Shown here in pieces: positions 15,482 through 24,504 of a stretch of DNA of 64,000 bases. The notes below the pieces were generated by a model, which saw only the letters and a list, made by a program, of their open reading frames with translations, was not told the origin of the DNA and did not search any database. The DNA is from Amorphoplanes friuliensis DSM 7358 (lineage in GTDB: Bacteria; Actinomycetota; Actinomycetes; Mycobacteriales; Micromonosporaceae). The first letter of the stretch is position 1. Each line of letters begins with the position of its first letter. The DNA is taken from the NCBI RefSeq assembly GCF_000494755.1, contig NC_022657.1:4068001-4132000 (forward strand), written 5' to 3'. The translations under genes and the position numbers were made by a program.

Positions 15482-16429
15482 ATGCCGAGGTCGCCGGCCG
15501 GTGCTGCTGACCATGAACTCATCCTGATTCTGGCGCTGGACGGGTTCACGGTGTCGCCGTACCAGCTGGAGCGCTGGAGGACCGCCGGCCTGCTGCCGCG
15601 GAACCAGCGCCGAGGTCTCGGCCGCGGTCGCGGATCGGTGTCCGTCCTGAGCCCGGAAGCCGTCGAGTGCGCCCGCATGCTGGAGCGGTGCAGCCGCACC
15701 GGCCCCGACCTCGTCGGCCGGATTCTCTGGCGCTTCTACGACCTGGCCATGGTGTCCTTCCAGGACGCGACGGCGATTCCCGAGCACCCGGTGCGGAAGG
15801 CCCTCGACACTGTCTTCTCGGGTGAGGCCGGTCCCCAGCGGGACGAGGACTCCGCCTACGCGGACGCCGAGCGGGAGGCCAAGGCCGACAAGTACCTGGC
15901 ACGACAGGGGATCAAGGCCTTTCTGGAGGACTTCGAGCCCCTGGGCGCAGCGCTGAGCGGTGAACGGCGGCTGTCGGACGAGCCCGAGCACCGGCCGAAG
16001 AGCCGCACCGACCTCCGGTCGCTCCGCCCGGCCCTCCAGCACCTCCTGGCCGCCCGCAGCCTGGGGGTGGACACGGTGGGTCACGACCTGATCGAAGAGT
16101 CGATCGTCGCCCTCGGCTGGGCCGCACCCGACCACGCCGGAAGCCTGACCCGCTATCTGGCCTGCACCTTTCACCAGGCCGAGACCCATCGCCGGCTGGT
16201 CCGCGACCTCGGCTGGGACGGCCTGTGCGCGACGGCTCTTGTCGCCGGTCGTCTCCACACCACGCTGCTGCACGCCCACCAGCGCCTCGAACGCACACCG
16301 CTGCGCTGGATGGTGACCTGTGACTACTCGCTGCTGCGCCCGTGGCTGCTCCACATGGCACTCGTCCTCGACGAGGACTTCCTGTCCGAGGCGTTACCGA
16401 TCGCGGCCCATCCGGACGGGACCCGGTGA
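15482..16429 (+). CDS. Hypothetical protein with a MerR-like N-terminal helix-turn-helix
   Basis: 315 aa. Residues about 18-65 (VSPYQLERWRTAGLLPRNQ ... LSPEAVECARMLERC) have the spacing of a MerR-type winged helix. The rest is helical and unassigned, with conserved-looking His residues in the C-terminal third. A TAAACT -10 box ends six bases before the ATG, so the mRNA may be leaderless. Likely a DNA-binding regulator, but the effector and targets are unknown. Confidence 0.6.
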   Translation: MPRSPAGAADHELILILALDGFTVSPYQLERWRTAGLLPRNQRRGLGRGRGSVSVLSPEAVECARMLERCSRTGPDLVGRILWRFYDLAMVSFQDATAIPEHPVRKALDTVFSGEAGPQRDEDSAYADAEREAKADKYLARQGIKAFLEDFEPLGAALSGERRLSDEPEHRPKSRTDLRSLRPALQHLLAARSLGVDTVGHDLIEESIVALGWAAPDHAGSLTRYLACTFHQAETHRRLVRDLGWDGLCATALVAGRLHTTLLHAHQRLERTPLRWMVTCDYSLLRPWLLHMALVLDEDFLSEALPIAAHPDGTR

Positions 16430-16432
16430 GGC

Positions 16433-17311
16433 TCAGTCGCTGACGGTCTGGAACGAGCGTTTCGAGAAGCCCATCATGTAACCCTCGATGGCCGTCCGGA
16501 CCGGGCCCTCGGGGCGGTCGGCGGCGCCCAGGGTGACGAAGAGCGGGGTGAAGTGGTCCGGGGTCGGGTGGGCGTAGGGCATGCCCGGCGCCTTGGTGAC
16601 GTAGCCTGCCAGCTCGTCGATGTCGCCGCGGGCGAGGGCGTCGGCGGCCCACGCGTCGAAGTCCGACGACCAGGCGGGGACCGTGCCGTGCAGGAACATC
16701 TCGCGGGTGACGAACGGCAGGCCGTGGACCATGAAGCCGGAGCCGACGACCAGGACACCCTCCTCGCGCAGCGAGCGCAGGCGGCGGCCCAGGTCGAGCA
16801 GCCCGCCGGGGTCCTGGGTGGGCATGCTGAGCTGCAGCACCGGTACGTCGGCGAGCGGGTACATCGCCATCAGCGGCACCCACGCGCCGTGGTCGAGACC
16901 GCGGCTCGGGTGCGCGAAGACGCCCGGGACCAGCCCGGTGACCTGGCGAGCCAGCTCGGTCGCGTCGGGGGTCTCGTATCGCATCGTGTAGTAGCGGCGG
17001 TCGAAGCCGCCGAAGTCGTAGACCAGGGGAGTGCGGGCGGCCGGCGACGACAGCATCACCGGCGCGGTCTCCCAGTGGGCGGAGACGATGAGGATGCTCT
17101 TCGGTTTCGGCATCGACTGCGCCCAGTCGAACAGCTCGCGCAGCCACGGGCCGTCGTTGAACAGCGGCGGTGCGCCGTGGCTCAGGTACAGCGTCGGCAG
17201 TGGGCCGTCGGCGGGCGTCCAGTCACGCTGGGCCTGTGCCCGCGGCAGGGCCTCCGGCAGGAACGTGTCGTACGCCCCGGCGTGGACGGCCGGATTCATG
17301 ATCGAGTTCAT
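16433..17311 (-). CDS. Extradiol ring-cleavage dioxygenase of the DODA/LigB type
   Basis: 292 aa from ATG 17311 (17299 is also possible). Metal-site and active-site histidines are visible in LYLSHGAPPLF, IVSAHWE, GLDHGAWVP and MVHGLPF; the overall pattern is that of the YgiD/4,5-DOPA-extradiol-dioxygenase group, which opens catechol-type rings using a single divalent metal. The natural substrate in bacteria is mostly unknown. It is divergent from the DoxX-like gene, with 40 bp between the starts. Confidence 0.85.
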   Translation of the reverse strand: MNSIMNPAVHAGAYDTFLPEALPRAQAQRDWTPADGPLPTLYLSHGAPPLFNDGPWLRELFDWAQSMPKPKSILIVSAHWETAPVMLSSPAARTPLVYDFGGFDRRYYTMRYETPDATELARQVTGLVPGVFAHPSRGLDHGAWVPLMAMYPLADVPVLQLSMPTQDPGGLLDLGRRLRSLREEGVLVVGSGFMVHGLPFVTREMFLHGTVPAWSSDFDAWAADALARGDIDELAGYVTKAPGMPYAHPTPDHFTPLFVTLGAADRPEGPVRTAIEGYMMGFSKRSFQTVSD

Positions 17312-17351
17312 CGGGATCCACGATAGCCGCCGATCACTTGCACCTTGAACC

Positions 17352-17747
17352 ATGGAGCCCTATGTTCACGCGGTGAACCTGGTTCTGTGGATCATCGCCG
17401 GCCTGCTGGCCGTGGTCTTTCTGGGCGCCGGCGTGATGAAGGTGCTGCAGCCCAAGGAGAAGCTCGCCGAGTCCGGCCTGGCCTGGACGGAGAGCTTCAG
17501 CACCGGCACGATCAAGCTGATCGGCGTGCTGGAGATCCTCGCCGCGATCGGCCTGATCCTGCCCCCGCTGCTGGACATCGCACCGGTGTTCGTGCCCCTC
17601 GCGGCCGTCGGCCTGGTCCTGATGATGATCGCCGCGGCGGTGACCCACGGCCGCCGCAAGGAGTACCCGATGATCGCGGGCAACGTCGTCCTGCTGCTCC
17701 TCGCGGCGGTCGTGGCCTGGGGTCGCTTCGGCCCCTACGCGTTCTGA
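17352..17747 (+). CDS. DoxX-like membrane protein
   Basis: 131 aa with four hydrophobic helices (VLWIIAGLLAVVFLGAG, IKLIGVLEILAAIGLILP, FVPLAAVGLVLMMIAA, VVLLLLAAVVAWGRF) and the KVLQPKEKL loop typical of the DoxX/DoxD-like family of small inner-membrane proteins, some of which take part in redox or thiol stress complexes. It is divergent from the dioxygenase gene and may share its control region. Confidence 0.75.
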   Translation: MEPYVHAVNLVLWIIAGLLAVVFLGAGVMKVLQPKEKLAESGLAWTESFSTGTIKLIGVLEILAAIGLILPPLLDIAPVFVPLAAVGLVLMMIAAAVTHGRRKEYPMIAGNVVLLLLAAVVAWGRFGPYAF

Positions 17748-17760
17748 AGGCCAAGAATGG

Positions 17761-19974
17761 TCAGCTGACCTGCACGTTCACCCGCGCGTCGGAGCCGTCG
17801 TCGGCGTCGGGCGTGCCGGAGTAGACCGCGTTGAACGAGTGCTGGCCCTTCTCGTCGAGCGTCACCGTCACGCTGTAGGACCCGTCCGCGCCCGTCCGCA
17901 GGTCGAGGACCTCACCCTTGCCGTCGCGTTTCGGCGAGTGCCAGGACACGTACAGGAAGGCGTTCTTGGCCGGGGTGCCGTCGCCGTTGAGGATCTTGCC
18001 GGAGAGGGTGACCTTGTCGCCGACCCTGGCGGTCGTCCGGGTGGTGGCGATCGTGGTCTTGGAACCGGTGGCCGGCGGGGTGCTGCCGCCGGTCGCGAGG
18101 GTCTTCTCGAAGCGGATGATGTCGTCCTTGCCCTGGTCGACACCGAGCTGCGGCACGACCAGCTTGACGCCCGCGGTGAGGCCCGCCTTCAGCGTCCAGG
18201 CCGGTGACGAGTCGATCCGCACGTACGCACGGGTGCTCAGCCGCGGACCGGCAACGCCGTAGATCAGGAAGCTGAACTTCGGCGAGACCCCGGCCTGCGC
18301 CGACGACGTCCTGCTGATCGTCGGCGGCTGGTACGAGAACGTGTTGCTCAGCGACGACACCGGGCTGAGCTGGCCGTTGCGGTAGGACACGCCCGCCTTC
18401 GCCGTCGCCTGCTGGCCGACGGAGGTCTCCAGCGCGGCCTGCACCGAGCCGGTGGCGTCCAGGTACAGCTGCAGTTCCGGGGTGACGACGATCGGGACCG
18501 GGCCGACGGAGAAGGTGATCGGCTTGAAGCGGACCGGCTCGGCGAGCAGCGCGGTCTCCTTCAGCGAGCACGACGCGTTGCCGCTGATGGACGCCTTGAG
18601 CTGCGCGTCCTCGGTCACCGTGCCGGTGAAGGCCACGTTCTCGACGCCGCCGAGGAGGCTCCACTTCGCGTCGAAGTCGAACGTCGGCGTGATGCTGACC
18701 GAGCCCGTGACCTCGGCCTTGGCGCCGTTCCCGCAGGTCATGTTCTTCTTGATCGGCTGCAGGAGCGGGCCGCCGGACGAGCGGGCGGCGACGTCGCCCG
18801 TACCGAGGGTGAAGGTCTCGTCGATCGTGCCCTCGGGGATCGCCTCGGTGAGCTTGGCCGGGCCGGCCTGGATCGTGCGGCCGGAGACCGACGTGACCTT
18901 GACCAGCAGGCCGTCCGGGGTGGCCGGGGTACTGGTCGCGGCCAAGATCTCGCCCGCCTTCGGCAGGCGCGCGGTCGGCGCCAGCTGAATGGTGCGGGTG
19001 CCCGCGGGGTCGCCGCTGACCGACGTGACCGCGTCCTCGGGCAGGACGGTGGTGCTGCTCGTCGCGACCAGGCGGAACTCGCCCCACCGGCCGGACCCGC
19101 GGGTGCTCTGCACGACCCGGCCGTCGAGGCCGAGGGCGGCGATGTCCACCGTGCCCCGGGCGCGGGAGGTGGCGGCGATGCCGGAGCCCAGCCGGCCGTT
19201 GAGCCGGGTGGGGCTGCCCCAGGTGCGGGCGCCGTTGACCGAGATCCGGGCGGCCGGGGTCAGGTCCGGGTTGCGGGTGATCAGGTGCAGGGTGCCGCTG
19301 CCCGGTTCGGCCGCGAGGCCCGGCGTCGCCGTCGACACCACGCCGGTGTTGCGCCAGCCCGACGACCTGCCGCCGGTGACGACGGTGGTGCTCACCTGAC
19401 GGTTCCTGCCCGCTGCGGCGACGACCAGGCTGCCGGAGCGGCCCACCGCCGCCGGCGACGTGCCGAACTTGCCACCCAGCGCCGACCAGCGGCTCCACCT
19501 GCCCCCGCGCAGGTAGCGGACGCGGATCGCACCCTCGTCGTCGCGGACGACCAGCGCGAACGCGCCGCCGCCGAGGTGGGCGACCGCCGGGGCGCCGGTT
19601 GCGTTCCCGCCCAGGCCGGACCACTTCCCGCCCGCCTCGGTACGCACCCAGACCTGCTCGTCGGCGACCGTGGCCGCCACGACCTTGCCGGTGGCCGGGT
19701 CGGCGCCGAGGCCGACGCCGCTGGTGTCGCCGACGGGCCGGGCGCCGGTGAACGCGGCCGCCTCGCCCCAGCGGCCGCCCGTCGAGGTCTGCTCGTTCAG
19801 CCGGCGGGGCGCGGAACCCCGCCAGACCAGGCTCATCGACTCGGCGCCGGTGGCGGCCAGGGCGGGTGTCGTGTCGGGTACGGCCGACGCCGACGCGTCC
19901 GGCAGCACCACCAGGGCGGCACCGCCGAGACCGAGCAGCGCCAGCATGGTGAAGGTACGTCGCAATGCACTCAC
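17761..19974 (-). CDS. Large secreted protein with propeller-like repeats and a C-terminal Ig-like domain
   Basis: About 737 aa from a GTG at 19974 (a GTG at 19980 is an alternative). A signal peptide ends near VLPDASASA. Residues about 45-330 contain repeated units with G-R-W-S/G and similar Trp motifs every ~45 residues, as in six-bladed propeller or lectin-like repeats. The middle (about 400-620) is beta-rich and unassigned, with a CGNGAK segment and another Cys that could form a disulphide. The last ~100 residues (TTRTTARVGDKVTLSG ... FNAVYSGT) are a bacterial Ig-like domain. The role is unknown; probably extracellular adhesion or structure. Confidence 0.7.
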   Translation of the reverse strand: MSALRRTFTMLALLGLGGAALVVLPDASASAVPDTTPALAATGAESMSLVWRGSAPRRLNEQTSTGGRWGEAAAFTGARPVGDTSGVGLGADPATGKVVAATVADEQVWVRTEAGGKWSGLGGNATGAPAVAHLGGGAFALVVRDDEGAIRVRYLRGGRWSRWSALGGKFGTSPAAVGRSGSLVVAAAGRNRQVSTTVVTGGRSSGWRNTGVVSTATPGLAAEPGSGTLHLITRNPDLTPAARISVNGARTWGSPTRLNGRLGSGIAATSRARGTVDIAALGLDGRVVQSTRGSGRWGEFRLVATSSTTVLPEDAVTSVSGDPAGTRTIQLAPTARLPKAGEILAATSTPATPDGLLVKVTSVSGRTIQAGPAKLTEAIPEGTIDETFTLGTGDVAARSSGGPLLQPIKKNMTCGNGAKAEVTGSVSITPTFDFDAKWSLLGGVENVAFTGTVTEDAQLKASISGNASCSLKETALLAEPVRFKPITFSVGPVPIVVTPELQLYLDATGSVQAALETSVGQQATAKAGVSYRNGQLSPVSSLSNTFSYQPPTISRTSSAQAGVSPKFSFLIYGVAGPRLSTRAYVRIDSSPAWTLKAGLTAGVKLVVPQLGVDQGKDDIIRFEKTLATGGSTPPATGSKTTIATTRTTARVGDKVTLSGKILNGDGTPAKNAFLYVSWHSPKRDGKGEVLDLRTGADGSYSVTVTLDEKGQHSFNAVYSGTPDADDGSDARVNVQVS

Positions 19975-20115
19975 ATCCACAGTTCGGGTACTTACGTACG
20001 GCGAACGCGGGGAGCCGCCGCGCGACGCGGCCTCCTGTCCGGGTGGACCCGAACGCTGCTGGAACGTGCGACCCCGAACGGCTGAGAGCAACCTCACCGT
20101 GTCTTGATCGACGAA

Positions 20116-20142
20116 GTGATACACGGTTTTCACCGTGGTAAC
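20116..20142 (-). promoter_or_regulatory. GlnR-like box upstream of the nitrate assimilation locus
   Basis: Read on the minus strand: GTTAC, 6 nt, GAAAA, 6 nt, ATCAC. Actinobacterial GlnR sites are gTnAC-n6-GaAAC repeats with 11-bp phase; here the first half matches fully, the second at four of five, and the third at the T, A and C. It is 45 bp before nnaR. GlnR is the global nitrogen regulator of nitrate genes in Streptomyces, so this placement is sensible. Confidence 0.55.
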
Positions 20143-20186
20143 ACGTCCTACCCGCGCAGGTAACTGCGGGTCGGCAGCCTGCGGGG

Positions 20187-21332
20187 ATGGCCGACTCGAC
20201 CGGGCCGGTGACGCCCGCGGGCGCTTCCGCCCCCGACGCACCCGCCGGGCCGCTGGCGGGTTTCACCATCGCGGTCACCGCCGAGCGGCGCCGCGACGAG
20301 CTCGCCGCGCTGTTCCAGCGTCGCGGCGCGAAGGTCCTGGTCGCGCCCGCGATCACGATCGTCCCGCTCGGCGACGACCAGGCGCTGCACGCCGCGACCG
20401 AGGCCTGCGTCGGTCTGGCCCCCGACATCGTCATCGCCACCACCGGGATCGGGTTCCGTGGCTGGCTCGAGGCCGCCGAGGGCTGGGGGATGGGCGACAC
20501 GCTGCGCGCGGCACTCAGCCGGGCCCGGCTCATCGCCCGCGGCGCGAAGCCCTGTGGTGCCATCCGGGCGGCCGACCTGAGCGAGGAGTGGTCGGCGGTC
20601 ACCGAGTCGTCCGAGGAGATCCAGGAGCGGCTGATCGCCCAGGGCATCGCGGGCCGCCGCATCGCGGTCCAGCTGCACGGTGGCCCGCAGGCGGAGTTCA
20701 CCGCCGCCCTGCGGTCGGCCGGCGCCGCCGTCGTGGAGATCCCGGTCTACCGCTGGACGCTTCCCCCCGACGTCTCCCCGGTACGCCGCCTCGTCGGCCA
20801 GCTCGCAGCCGGGCAGGTCGACGCGGTCACGTTCACCAGCGCACCGGCCGTCCAGGCACTGCTGGAGATCGCCGGTGACAACGCCGCCGACGTGCTCGAC
20901 AGCTTCCGCACCGGCACGATGGCGGCCTGCGTCGGCCCGGTGACCGCCGCGTCCCTGGTCGAGCAGGACGTCCCGGTGGTGACACCGCACCGGTCCCGGC
21001 TCGGCGCCCTGGTCAAGGTGGTGACCGACGAGCTGCCCCGGCGCGCCCCGAGCCTGTCGGTCGCCGGTACGACGCTGGAGATCCGTGGCCACGCCGTGCT
21101 CATCGACGGCCGCCTCCAGGCCCTGGCCCCGGCGGCGATGGCCATCCTGGGCGCCCTCGCGGCCCGCCCGGGTGCGGTCGTCTCGAAGGACCGCCTGGTC
21201 GCGTCGCTGCCGCGCGGCACCGACGGTCACGCCGTCGACGTCGCCGTGGCCCGCCTGCGCACCGCGCTGGGCCCGGCGGGCCACATCGAGACCGTGATCA
21301 AGCGCGGGTACCGGCTGCGGGTGGACGAGTGA
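20187..21332 (+). CDS. nnaR: NnaR-type regulator: uroporphyrinogen-III synthase domain plus winged helix
   Basis: 381 aa. Residues about 24-270 are a HemD-like domain (two alpha/beta lobes; motifs IVIATTGIGFRGWL and DAVTFTSAPAVQALL). Residues about 290-380 are an OmpR-type DNA-binding domain (LAPAAMAILGALAARPGAVVSKDRLV ... VDVAVARLRTAL). This domain pair is that of NnaR, which in Streptomyces coelicolor works together with GlnR at nitrate and nitrite genes. The position ahead of siroheme, nitrate and nitrite reductase genes supports the name. Whether the HemD part still makes uroporphyrinogen III, or senses a tetrapyrrole, is unknown. Confidence 0.85.
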   Translation: MADSTGPVTPAGASAPDAPAGPLAGFTIAVTAERRRDELAALFQRRGAKVLVAPAITIVPLGDDQALHAATEACVGLAPDIVIATTGIGFRGWLEAAEGWGMGDTLRAALSRARLIARGAKPCGAIRAADLSEEWSAVTESSEEIQERLIAQGIAGRRIAVQLHGGPQAEFTAALRSAGAAVVEIPVYRWTLPPDVSPVRRLVGQLAAGQVDAVTFTSAPAVQALLEIAGDNAADVLDSFRTGTMAACVGPVTAASLVEQDVPVVTPHRSRLGALVKVVTDELPRRAPSLSVAGTTLEIRGHAVLIDGRLQALAPAAMAILGALAARPGAVVSKDRLVASLPRGTDGHAVDVAVARLRTALGPAGHIETVIKRGYRLRVDE

Positions 21333-21991
21333 GCCGCCCGCCGGCACTCCTGGCCGTTGCGCACGGCACCCGCTCGGCGGCCGGTCAGGCCCAGATCCGT
21401 GACCTCGTCGACCGGGTGGCCTGCCGCCGCCCCGAGCTCGACGTCCGGCTCGCCTATGTGGACGTGCAGCAGCCCCGCGTGGCGGACGCCCTGCACGGGC
21501 CGGACACGGTGGTCGTGCCCCTGCTCCTGTCGGCCGGCTACCACGTCCGCGTGGACATCGCGGAGGCCGTGGCGGCCCACCACGCCGTGGCCGCCCCGCC
21601 ACTCGGTCCCGACCCCCTTCTCGTGGAGAGCCTGCGCCGGAGGATCGGCCCGGGTGACGCCGTCGTGCTGGCGGCCGCGGGGTCGTCCGACCCGGTCTGG
21701 CGCGCGGACATCGCGGGCGTGGCCGCGCAGCTCGGCGCGCATGTGGCCTACGCCTCCGGCGCCGACCTCCGCGTCCCCGACGTGATCGCCCGCCTCCGCG
21801 CCGAGGGTGCCCGTCACATCACGGTCGCGGCGTACCTGCTGGCCGAAGGTCTGTTCTACCGGTCACTGCACCGGGCCGGCGCCGACGTCGTGACACCGCC
21901 GCTGTGCGAGGATCCGTCCCTCGTCGACCTGGTCCTGTCCCGCTACGACCGGCAGACCGCGGACCTCACAACGGCGATCCGGCGGTTGTAG
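21329..21991 (+). CDS. Sirohydrochlorin chelatase (CbiX/SirB-like)
   Basis: 220 aa, GTG start overlapping nnaR by 4 bp. It is a two-lobe chelatase of the CbiX class: the N-terminal lobe has the metal/substrate His in LLAVAHGTRS, and the second lobe a partial copy near VVLAAAGSSDP. It should insert Fe into sirohydrochlorin to make siroheme, the cofactor of the nitrite reductase encoded downstream, although a cobalt specificity cannot be excluded from sequence. Coupled to nnaR, so siroheme supply and regulation are made together. Confidence 0.85.
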   Translation: MSRPPALLAVAHGTRSAAGQAQIRDLVDRVACRRPELDVRLAYVDVQQPRVADALHGPDTVVVPLLLSAGYHVRVDIAEAVAAHHAVAAPPLGPDPLLVESLRRRIGPGDAVVLAAAGSSDPVWRADIAGVAAQLGAHVAYASGADLRVPDVIARLRAEGARHITVAAYLLAEGLFYRSLHRAGADVVTPPLCEDPSLVDLVLSRYDRQTADLTTAIRRL

Positions 21992-22059
21992 GGATTTCCG
22001 TACGCCGTGGCAACCGGGACGGTCCGGTGCGGTAACGGTGAACGCCGAGCATCATCTGC

Positions 22060-24156
22060 GTGACGGTGACCGAGACGCATTGCCCGTACTGCGCCCTGCA
22101 GTGCGGCATCGCCCTGACGCCTCAGATCCCGCGGGTCCGGCTGGAGCCGACCGAGTTCCCGGTCAACCGCGGCGGTCTGTGCGCCAAGGGCTGGACCGCG
22201 GCCGAACTGCTCGATCATCCCGACCGGCTGCTCACGCCGCTGGTCCGCAAGGATCCGGCCGACCGCACCAGCCCGCTGCGCGAGGCGACCTGGGACGAGG
22301 CGTACGAGCGCATCGTCACCGGGATCCGCCGCAGCCAGGCCGAGTACGGTCCGGACAGCGTGGGTGCGTTCGGTGGCGGCGGGCTGACCAACGAGAAGGC
22401 GTACACACTCGGCAAGTTCGTGCGGGTGGCTCTGCGGTCGGCGTCGATCGACTACAACGGGCGCTTCTGTATGTCGTCGGCCGCGACCGCCGCGAACCGC
22501 TCGTTCGGTGTGGACCGTGGGCTGCCGTTCCCGCTGGAGGACCTGGCCGGGGCGCGGACCGTGCTGCTCGTCGGCGCGAATCCGGCCGACGCGATGCCGC
22601 CGTCGATGCAATATCTGGACGCCGGGCGGGCCGAGGGGGCGCGGCACATCGTCGTCGATCCGCGGCGGACGGCGACGGCTGCGGGCGCGTACCGGCATCT
22701 GCAACCCCTGCCCGGCACGGACCTGGCGCTGGCCAACGGTCTGTTGCACGTCGCGGTCCGGGAGGGCCTGCTCGACGAGCAGTACATCCGGGACCGGACC
22801 ACCGGTTTCGACGCCGTCCGGGCCGCGGTCACGTCCTACTGGCCCGAACGTGTCGAGCGGATGACCGGTGTCAGCGAGTCCGATCTGCGCGAGACCGTGC
22901 GGCTGCTCGCTACCGAACGCCCGTCGATGATCCTCACCGCCCGCGGCGCCGAGCAGCACAGCAACGGCACCGACACCGCCCAGGCCTACCTGAACCTGGC
23001 CCTCGCGCTCGGGCTGGTCGGGCGGCCGCACTCGGGGTACGGCACGATCACCGGCCAGGGCAACGGGCAGGGCGGCCGCGAGCACGGGCAGAAGGCCGAC
23101 CAGCTGCCCGGATATCGCCGGCTCGACGACCCGGCGGCCCGCGCACACGTCGCCGGTGTCTGGGGCATCGACCCCGCCGAGCTGCCGCAGCCGGGGAAGT
23201 CCGCCTACGAGATGCTCGACCGCCTCGGCACCGACGGCGGCGTCCGGGCCCTGCTCGTGCTGGCCAGCAACATGGCCGTCTCCGCGCCGCACGCCGGGCA
23301 CGTCATCGAGCGGCTGCGGGCGCTGGACCTGCTGGTCGTCTCCGACATCTTCCTCTCCGAGACCGCCGCGCTCGCCGACGTCGTCCTGCCGACCGCGCAG
23401 TTCGCCGAGGAGGAGGGCACGATGACCAACCTCGAGGGGCGGGTCATCCGCCGCAAGATGGCGTTGCCGCCACCGCCGGACGTGCGTACCGACCTGCAGT
23501 TTCTCGGTGGGCTGGCCGACCGGCTCGGTCGTGGCGAGTTCTTCAGCGACGACCCGCGGACCGTCTTCGACGAGCTGCGGCGGGCCAGCGCCGGCGGGAT
23601 CGCCGACTACGCCGGCATCACCTACGAGCGGATCGAGGCCGAGCAGGGTGTGTTCTGGCCGTGCCCGGCCGAGGACCACCCGGGTACGCCGCGACTGTTC
23701 GCCGAGGACTTCCCGACCGCCGACGGGCGCGCGAAGTTCTTCCGCGTCGAGCACCGGGACCCGCACGAGATGCCGGACCGCGACTACCCGTACGTGCTCA
23801 CGACCGGCCGCAACATGCAGCAGTACCAGAGCGGCAACCAGACGCGCCGGGTCGCCGCGCTGACCGTCTCGCTGCCCGAGCCCCGCGTCGAGCTGCACCC
23901 GGACCTGGGCCGGCGGCTCGGTGTAGCCGACAGCGACATGGTCGAGCTGCGCAGCCGCCGCGGACGGGCGTACTTCCGGGCCCGCCTCAACCCCGGCATC
24001 CGGCCCGACACGGTCTTCGCGCCGTTCCACTGGGGCGGCGACGGCGCCGTCAACCTGCTCACCGATCCGGCGCTCGACCGGCACTCCAAGATGCCCGCCT
24101 TCAAGGCCTGCGCGGTCGCCATCGCGCCGGCTCCCCACCGAGAAGGGACCACCTAG
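22060..24156 (+). CDS. nasA: Assimilatory nitrate reductase, molybdopterin catalytic subunit
   Basis: 698 aa, GTG start. An N-terminal [4Fe-4S] site (CPYCALQCG, with a further Cys in GGLCAKGWTA) is followed by the bis-molybdopterin oxidoreductase body (ANPADAMPP, GQGNGQGG motifs) and a C-terminal molydopterin-dinucleotide-binding domain (TTGRNMQQYQSGNQTRR). It reduces nitrate to nitrite in the cytoplasm; there is no Tat signal. The gene begins 68 bp after the chelatase gene, with a weaker GlnR-like repeat in that gap, so it may have its own promoter. It is followed by a GTG start one base after its stop. Confidence 0.9.
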   Translation: MTVTETHCPYCALQCGIALTPQIPRVRLEPTEFPVNRGGLCAKGWTAAELLDHPDRLLTPLVRKDPADRTSPLREATWDEAYERIVTGIRRSQAEYGPDSVGAFGGGGLTNEKAYTLGKFVRVALRSASIDYNGRFCMSSAATAANRSFGVDRGLPFPLEDLAGARTVLLVGANPADAMPPSMQYLDAGRAEGARHIVVDPRRTATAAGAYRHLQPLPGTDLALANGLLHVAVREGLLDEQYIRDRTTGFDAVRAAVTSYWPERVERMTGVSESDLRETVRLLATERPSMILTARGAEQHSNGTDTAQAYLNLALALGLVGRPHSGYGTITGQGNGQGGREHGQKADQLPGYRRLDDPAARAHVAGVWGIDPAELPQPGKSAYEMLDRLGTDGGVRALLVLASNMAVSAPHAGHVIERLRALDLLVVSDIFLSETAALADVVLPTAQFAEEEGTMTNLEGRVIRRKMALPPPPDVRTDLQFLGGLADRLGRGEFFSDDPRTVFDELRRASAGGIADYAGITYERIEAEQGVFWPCPAEDHPGTPRLFAEDFPTADGRAKFFRVEHRDPHEMPDRDYPYVLTTGRNMQQYQSGNQTRRVAALTVSLPEPRVELHPDLGRRLGVADSDMVELRSRRGRAYFRARLNPGIRPDTVFAPFHWGGDGAVNLLTDPALDRHSKMPAFKACAVAIAPAPHREGTT

Positions 24157-24504
24157 GTGAACTCCACACCCCGATTCCTGCAGGGCGTCTTCGCCTTCGA
24201 GGGCAAGGGCCTCGACCAGGCCGCACCGATCGGTGCGTCCCTGGGATACGTAGTGCCCGGCGGCGTCGTCGCGCAGGCCGTCTACTTCCGCGGCGGCAAC
24301 TCCGCCGACGAACTCGTCTGCCTCGTCCTGATGCGCGACGGCACACCGATGCGCTACTTCCCGATCGGCGCCAAGAGCGACGTCCACGTCCCGCTGCGCG
24401 TCGTCGAGGACCTCGATTCCGGTACGGCGGTGGAGCTGTGGCTGGCCGCACCCGCCGGTGTCACGGGCACCGTGATCGTCGACCTCGGGCTGGTCGAGGT
24501 CTGA
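24157..24504 (+). CDS. Small unknown protein of the nitrate/nitrite operon
   Basis: 115 aa, GTG start immediately after the nasA stop, with AAGGGA upstream. No cysteine cluster and no membrane helix; the sequence is beta-rich (DELVCLVLMRDGTPMRYFPIG, VTGTVIVDLGLVEV). It sits between nasA and nirB, and its stop overlaps the nirB start by one base. I do not recognise a family; the position suggests a subunit, maturation or electron-transfer partner of NasA or NirB. Confidence 0.6.
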   Translation: MNSTPRFLQGVFAFEGKGLDQAAPIGASLGYVVPGGVVAQAVYFRGGNSADELVCLVLMRDGTPMRYFPIGAKSDVHVPLRVVEDLDSGTAVELWLAAPAGVTGTVIVDLGLVEV

